From contig JANNKH010000097.1 of the NCBI GenBank assembly GCA_031396205.1, forward strand, positions 17,527 to 81,526: 64,000 nt of DNA, in the 5' to 3' direction. Made by a program: the position numbers and the translations under genes. This DNA is from CAISIP01 sp031396205 (GTDB lineage: Bacteria; Pseudomonadota; Gammaproteobacteria; Burkholderiales; Burkholderiaceae_C). Shown here in pieces: positions 60,295 to 64,000 of the stretch. The notes beneath the pieces were generated by a model. That model saw only the letters and a program-made list of their open reading frames with translations, did no database searches and was not told the DNA's origin. The first letter of the stretch is position 1. The number at the start of each line of letters is the position of its first letter.

Positions 60295-61278
60295 ATGACG
60301 GTAGTCTGGCTCGCCTGCGTTCTGAGCGTGGGTGTGATGGGTTTTGCAATCCAGCGCGGCGCCACCTGCACCGTGGCGGCAGTCGACGAGTTGCTCACCA
60401 AGCGTCGCGTGAATCGCCTCGTAGCCATGCTGGAAGCCTCGCTCTGGGTTGCCGGCGGCCTGGCATTGGCACAACTGGCGCATCTGGAGCGCAGCATGCC
60501 TGCCGGCTACGCGGTCAGCGTGTGGACCATGGTCGGCGGCGCCATGCTGGGCCTAGGGGCGTGGGTCAACGGGGCCTGTGTCTTTGGCGCCGTGGCGCGC
60601 CTTGGGTCAGGTCAGTAGGCATATGCGGCCACGCCGCTCGGATTCTATCTGGGCTGCCTCAGCGTGATGCCGCTGTTCTCCCGCCCCGTGGCCAGCCCGT
60701 TGTCGCAGGGTTCACCGCTTTCGAATATCTCAACACTGTTCGCGCTCAGTTTCGCGGTATTCATGCTTTGGCGCGTATCGCCGGCCCTGCCTGCGTTGCG
60801 CAGACCCGATCGCCGCAACTGGCTGCGCCAGAAAATCTGGGCACCACACGCTGCCACGATTGTGATCGGCGTTAGCTTCGTGATCACGCTGCTGTTGGCC
60901 GGCCGCTGGGCCTACACCGATGTGTTGGCCGATCTGGCGGCCTCCATGGGCGGTGGACCGGCGACCCTCGTGCTGCCCGTGCTGCCCGTGCTGCTCTTGC
61001 GCGCGCTTTACGCTGGTGCACTAGTCGGTGGTCTCACGGCAGGGCGGTGGCAATCCACACCCGTGTCGGGAGCGCAATTGCTTCGATGCTTGTGTGGTGG
61101 CGTCGCCATGGGCTGGGGCAGCTTGCTGATTCCAGGCTCAAACGACGGGCTGATTCTGATCGGTATTCCGCTTCTGCATCCTTACGCCTGGTTGGCGCTC
61201 GCAACCATGGTCGGCGCTATCGCCGCCGCGATGAAGATCGCCGCAGCGAGCGCTCCCGTCTCCAAAAAGGGGCTTTGA
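60295..61278 (+). pseudogene. YeeE/YedE-family transporter gene split by an in-frame amber codon
   Basis: One reading frame of 328 codons interrupted only by TAG at 60616-60618 (codon 108). Before it: MGFAIQRGATCTVAAVDELL and LGLGAWVNGACVFGAVARLG; after it: AYAATPLGFYLGCLSVMPLF and WGSLLIPGSNDGLILIGIPL. Both parts are typical of the YeeE/YedE (DUF395) sulfur-compound transporters with their conserved Cys and about nine helices. In relatives the stop position is Trp (GSGEWAY-like), so a single TGG to TAG change explains it. It could be a pseudogene, a sequencing error or a suppressed amber. Confidence 0.8.
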
Positions 61279-61699
61279 CTCAGCCATGGCGAAGATTGGC
61301 GTCTATGCACTGCCCAATGCCGTGGCAAGAATCGAAGCCTGAGCTTGGCGGCCTTCAATGATGCTTGTCGGATTGAACCGCCGGCGCGATCCTGGCCGAC
61401 GTTGATGAACACCAGCCCGCCATCGGGGACCGATCGCCATCAACAGCGCTTGATGGGCAACCAAACAATCGCAATTTGACTTCCCTATGCCGGCCTTTGG
61501 TGGAAAAAAGCTAACGCTGCATTGGAGCCGATCCATCCAGTACCGGCCCAATCGGCATCATGGTCAAACCCCCTTGACAGCGAGCCGATAGGCTGACCGC
61601 CATAATTCCAGATGCCCGCAACGGGTGGCGCACTCGGTGGCACCCGCGTCAGATCGTGCGTGTGCCGCCATGCTTTCTACCAACACCCAGGATTCGCAC
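61279..61699. other. 421-bp stretch without a recognisable gene
   Basis: Lies between the broken YeeE gene and the next SDR. No frame shows a family resemblance. The last part must contain the SDR promoter. No strong repeat or terminator seen. Confidence 0.4.
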
Positions 61700-62374
61700 A
61701 TGCAAAAGCCAGTCGCCCTCATCATCGGAGCCGGTCCGGGCATCAGCGGCGCTTTTGGCCAGGCGCTGGTGGCCGATGGCTACCAAGTTGCGCTCGCGGC
61801 GCGCAATCTATCGAAGTTGCAACCGTTCGCCCAATCAATAGGCGCAAGACCCTTCGAAGCCGACGCTTCGTCGCCGTCCAGCCTGGTGCATCTGTTCGAA
61901 CAGATCGACCGCGTAATGGGCCAACCGGAGGTGGTGCTGTACAACCCCAGCGCCCGCATGCGCGGCGACCTGCTGAGCCTGGATATCGCCGCGGCCACCG
62001 CAGCGATCCAGATCACGGCCATCGGCGCGCTGGCCACGGCTCAGGAGGCGGCACGCCGCATGCTGCCCAAAGGCCGGGGCAGCATTTTCTTCACCGGCGC
62101 TACTGCGGGTGTCAAGGGCTTCGCGCGCTCGTCCGTATTTGCCATGGGCAAGTTCGCGTTGCGCGGACTGGCGCAAAGCCTGGCCAGGGAACTGGCTCCG
62201 GCCGGAATCCATGTGGTGCATTTCGTCATCGATGGCGGCGTAGTGCAGGACGGCGCCGGGCCGGGCTCGCTGACGCCCAGGGCGATTGCGGGTTCGTACA
62301 TGGCGGCGCTGCACCAGCCCTGTGGCGCCTGGAGTTGGGAGCTGGAGTTGCGCAGCCACACAGAGCCGTTCTGA
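61700..62374 (+). CDS. SDR-fold protein lacking the catalytic Tyr
   Basis: 224-aa short-chain dehydrogenase fold. The cofactor loop is GAGPGISGAFGQAL and YNPSA replaces the NNAG motif. At the catalytic position the usual YxxxK reads FAMGK, so Tyr is Phe while Lys is kept; the Ser position is in FTGATAGVK, also altered. This matches a known atypical SDR subgroup rather than random decay, since the rest is well kept. Activity is doubtful and the function unknown. Confidence 0.85.
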   Translation: MQKPVALIIGAGPGISGAFGQALVADGYQVALAARNLSKLQPFAQSIGARPFEADASSPSSLVHLFEQIDRVMGQPEVVLYNPSARMRGDLLSLDIAAATAAIQITAIGALATAQEAARRMLPKGRGSIFFTGATAGVKGFARSSVFAMGKFALRGLAQSLARELAPAGIHVVHFVIDGGVVQDGAGPGSLTPRAIAGSYMAALHQPCGAWSWELELRSHTEPF

Positions 62375-62579
62375 CGTTGGCATTTCGAACCGGACCGATG
62401 CACGACGAGACCCGGGACCACGCGCGGCTGGGCTTACCCCCTGCTTTCGCTATGCTACTACCACCCGGCAGTAGCAAAGCGAACGGGACGCCGCCACAAT
62501 GGAGGCTCCGCCGCAAGCTACACGTCGGCAGTTTGGGCCCGTGTTTCGGACCGGCTTGGGACCCCAATACGAGGGAAAC

Positions 62580-63632
62580 ATGACGCTTCCGATGTCGTTC
62601 CTGTGGCCGGATTTTCTATGGCTGCTGCTGGCCGTGCCGCTGCTGGTGCTGGCTTATGTCTGGCTGCTGCGGCGCAAGAAGAAGCTGGCGCTGCGTTTTG
62701 CCAGCATCGCGATCGTCAAGCAGGCCATGGGCGCGGGCTTGCACTGGCGGCGCCACCTGCCGCCAGCGCTGTTCCTGCTCGCGATGGCCGTCGGACTGCT
62801 CGCCGCGGCCAGGCCAACGGCGGTCATAGCGTTGCCGTCCAACCATGCCACGGTGATGCTGGCCATCGATGTATCACTCAGCATGCGGGCGACCGACATC
62901 AAACCCAACCGCATCACCGCGGCGCAGGATGCGGCCAAGGCCTTCTTGCAGGAATTGCCGCGCAACATCAAGGTCGGCATCGTCACTTTCGCCGGCACCG
63001 CAACAGTGGTGCAGCCGGCGACGCTGCAGCGCGAGGACCTGGTGGTGGCGATCGACAAGTTCCAGTTGCAACGCGGCACGGCGGTCGGCAGTGGCATCGT
63101 CGTGGCCCTGTCCGAACTGTTCCCCGACCAGGGCATCGATGTCGGCGAGATGACCTATGGCAATGGGCGTCGCGGCAAGAGTATCGACGAGGCACCCGCC
63201 AAGCCGAAGAAGGAGTTCGTTCCGGTCGCACCGGGCTCCTACGAGTCCGCCGTCATCGTGCTGCTCACCGATGGCCGGCGCACCACCGGTGTGGACCCGC
63301 AGGAAGCGGCCAAGATGGCGGCCGACCGCGGTATACGGGTCTATTCGATCGGCCTGGGCACCGTCGATGGCGAAGTTCCCGGCTTCGAGGGCTGGTCGAT
63401 GTACCTCAAGCTCGACGAGCCCAGCCTGAAGGCCATTGCCCTCACAACGCAGGCCGAATATTTTTATGCCGGCGACGCCGGCGCCTTGAAGAAGGTCTAC
63501 GAAAAACTCGGCACCCGACTGCAGATCGACAAGAAGGAGACCGAAATCTCGGCCATCCTGGCATTGGCGTCAGCGGTGTTGGCGCTGGCCGCGGCGGGTC
63601 TGTCGCTGCTGTGGTTCAACCGGATTCTCTGA
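62580..63632 (+). CDS. VWA-domain membrane protein, BatA-like
   Basis: 350 aa. N-terminal helices (FLWLLLAVPLLVLAYVWLL and LPPALFLLAMAVGLLAAARP) flank a short linker; a von Willebrand A domain follows (about residues 90-310) with the metal site DVSLSMRATD and later LLTDGRRTTG; a third helix closes the protein (LALASAVLALAAAGLSLLWF). This is the BatA/aerotolerance layout. GAGGGAAAC precedes the ATG. Usual partners (MoxR ATPase, BatB) are not in the window, and a lipoprotein gene comes next. Confidence 0.88.
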   Translation: MTLPMSFLWPDFLWLLLAVPLLVLAYVWLLRRKKKLALRFASIAIVKQAMGAGLHWRRHLPPALFLLAMAVGLLAAARPTAVIALPSNHATVMLAIDVSLSMRATDIKPNRITAAQDAAKAFLQELPRNIKVGIVTFAGTATVVQPATLQREDLVVAIDKFQLQRGTAVGSGIVVALSELFPDQGIDVGEMTYGNGRRGKSIDEAPAKPKKEFVPVAPGSYESAVIVLLTDGRRTTGVDPQEAAKMAADRGIRVYSIGLGTVDGEVPGFEGWSMYLKLDEPSLKAIALTTQAEYFYAGDAGALKKVYEKLGTRLQIDKKETEISAILALASAVLALAAAGLSLLWFNRIL

Positions 63633-63740
63633 CACACCTTGTCAGGCCCTACGAGCGGCGCGGATCACGCGCCATACCCTGCCACAATGTCTTGGTGGGA
63701 CGCGCGCCGCGCATCCTCCATCCACCAAGGAAATCAGTCC

Positions 63741-64000
63741 ATGCGCATTCTTTCGCTTTTCGCCGCCGGTCTTTCGATCGCCTTCCTGTCAGGCTGCGCC
63801 AGTATCGTCAATGACACGACCAATCCGGTTCGGTTCGAAACATTCGCCCCGGATGGCGCCGAGGTAAAGGACATGGAGTGCAAGGTCGAGAACGACTACG
63901 GCGCACTAACCGTCAAAACACCCGGCACGTTGCAGGTGCGCCGCTCGTCAAAAGACCTTCAAATCGTTTGCGGCAAGCCCGGTGTCGCAGACGCCAAAGG
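63741..64000 (+). CDS. Lipoprotein of unknown function, 5' part
   Basis: The first 86 codons are visible before the right edge. MRILSLFAAGLSIAFLSGC is a lipoprotein signal peptide with lipobox LSGC, and the mature start CASIVNDTTNPVRFET resembles small periplasmic lipoproteins beginning CxSIVNGTTQ. AAGGAAA lies 9-10 nt before the ATG. Separate from the VWA gene by 108 nt. Function unknown. Confidence 0.8.
   Translation, partial: MRILSLFAAGLSIAFLSGCASIVNDTTNPVRFETFAPDGAEVKDMECKVENDYGALTVKTPGTLQVRRSSKDLQIVCGKPGVADAK

Noticed and set aside
1..64000. tRNA, rRNA and CRISPR arrays
   Set aside because: No cloverleaf-like segment, rRNA signature or spaced repeat series was noticed; without a covariance search a single tRNA could have been missed.

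Overview
This is a high-GC (roughly 63-65% by eye) bacterial chromosome segment, densely coded on both strands. Many genes overlap by ATGA or start at GTG/TTG behind GGAG-type ribosome binding sites. The gene content points to a betaproteobacterium of the order Burkholderiales: a tandem glycine riboswitch before gcvTHP, a DUF2069 gene next to a YihY-type membrane protein, DUF3096/DUF3309 miniproteins, tandem ABC_sub_bind lipoprotein-like receptors, TRAP and NMT1-type uptake systems, and many aromatic/acyl-CoA catabolic genes. I cannot name the genus. No rRNA, tRNA or CRISPR array was recognised.

Layout. 1-4 kb: a gentisate-type ring-cleavage operon on the minus strand (gentisate dioxygenase, FAH-family hydrolase, FMN reductase, branched-chain-type ABC receptor), divergent from a NahR/NagR-like LysR gene. 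4-10.5 kb: 3-oxoacid CoA-transferase scoAB facing a PAS-LuxR regulator across a perfect palindrome, then a divergent class II aldolase homologue, an AhpD-like protein, an SDR/thioesterase pair and ETF:ubiquinone oxidoreductase. 10.5-15.5 kb: a tandem glycine riboswitch and gcvT-gcvH-gcvP. 15.6-21.7 kb: small stress/membrane proteins, an exported protein with a truncated paralogue nearby, a PAP2 phosphatase, a CopD-like protein, a GST, a cyclase-like DUF3095 protein and ArfB. 21.8-25.3 kb: a DapA-family lyase, then an AbrB/PIN toxin-antitoxin pair beside a decaying array of three ABC_sub_bind genes. 25.7-38 kb: TRAP transporter, TetR regulator with a large palindromic operator, Gfo/Idh/MocA dehydrogenase, AroQ, two AroE-type proteins, GST, two EamA exporters, an HcaT-like MFS protein, AroC and a CBS protein: a shikimate/quinate-centred block. 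38-42.8 kb: metY, hydrolase, P450 with an insertion, nitronate monooxygenase.

42.8-47.1 kb: the YihY and DUF2069 genes are separated by about 2.5 kb holding an EF-hand gene, a secreted glycerophosphodiester phosphodiesterase and a degenerate IS91-like transposase tail. The island is flanked by two diverged copies of the same approximately 170-bp junction, which suggests an insertion/duplication event. 47.1-48.6 kb: a GlcD-type FAD-linked dehydrogenase. 48.8-55.4 kb: a single seven-gene plus-strand operon (ABC receptor, ATPase, permease, FAD oxidoreductase, family III CoA-transferase, enoyl-CoA hydratase, FdxA-like ferredoxin). It looks like a complete import-activate-oxidise-hydrate module for an unidentified acid and is my best candidate for an undescribed system. 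55.6-64 kb: NDH-2 with a membrane partner, bdhA with a cupin and a patatin (ketone body/polyhydroxybutyrate side), a YeeE/YedE gene broken by one amber codon, an SDR lacking the catalytic Tyr, a BatA-like VWA protein and the start of a lipoprotein.
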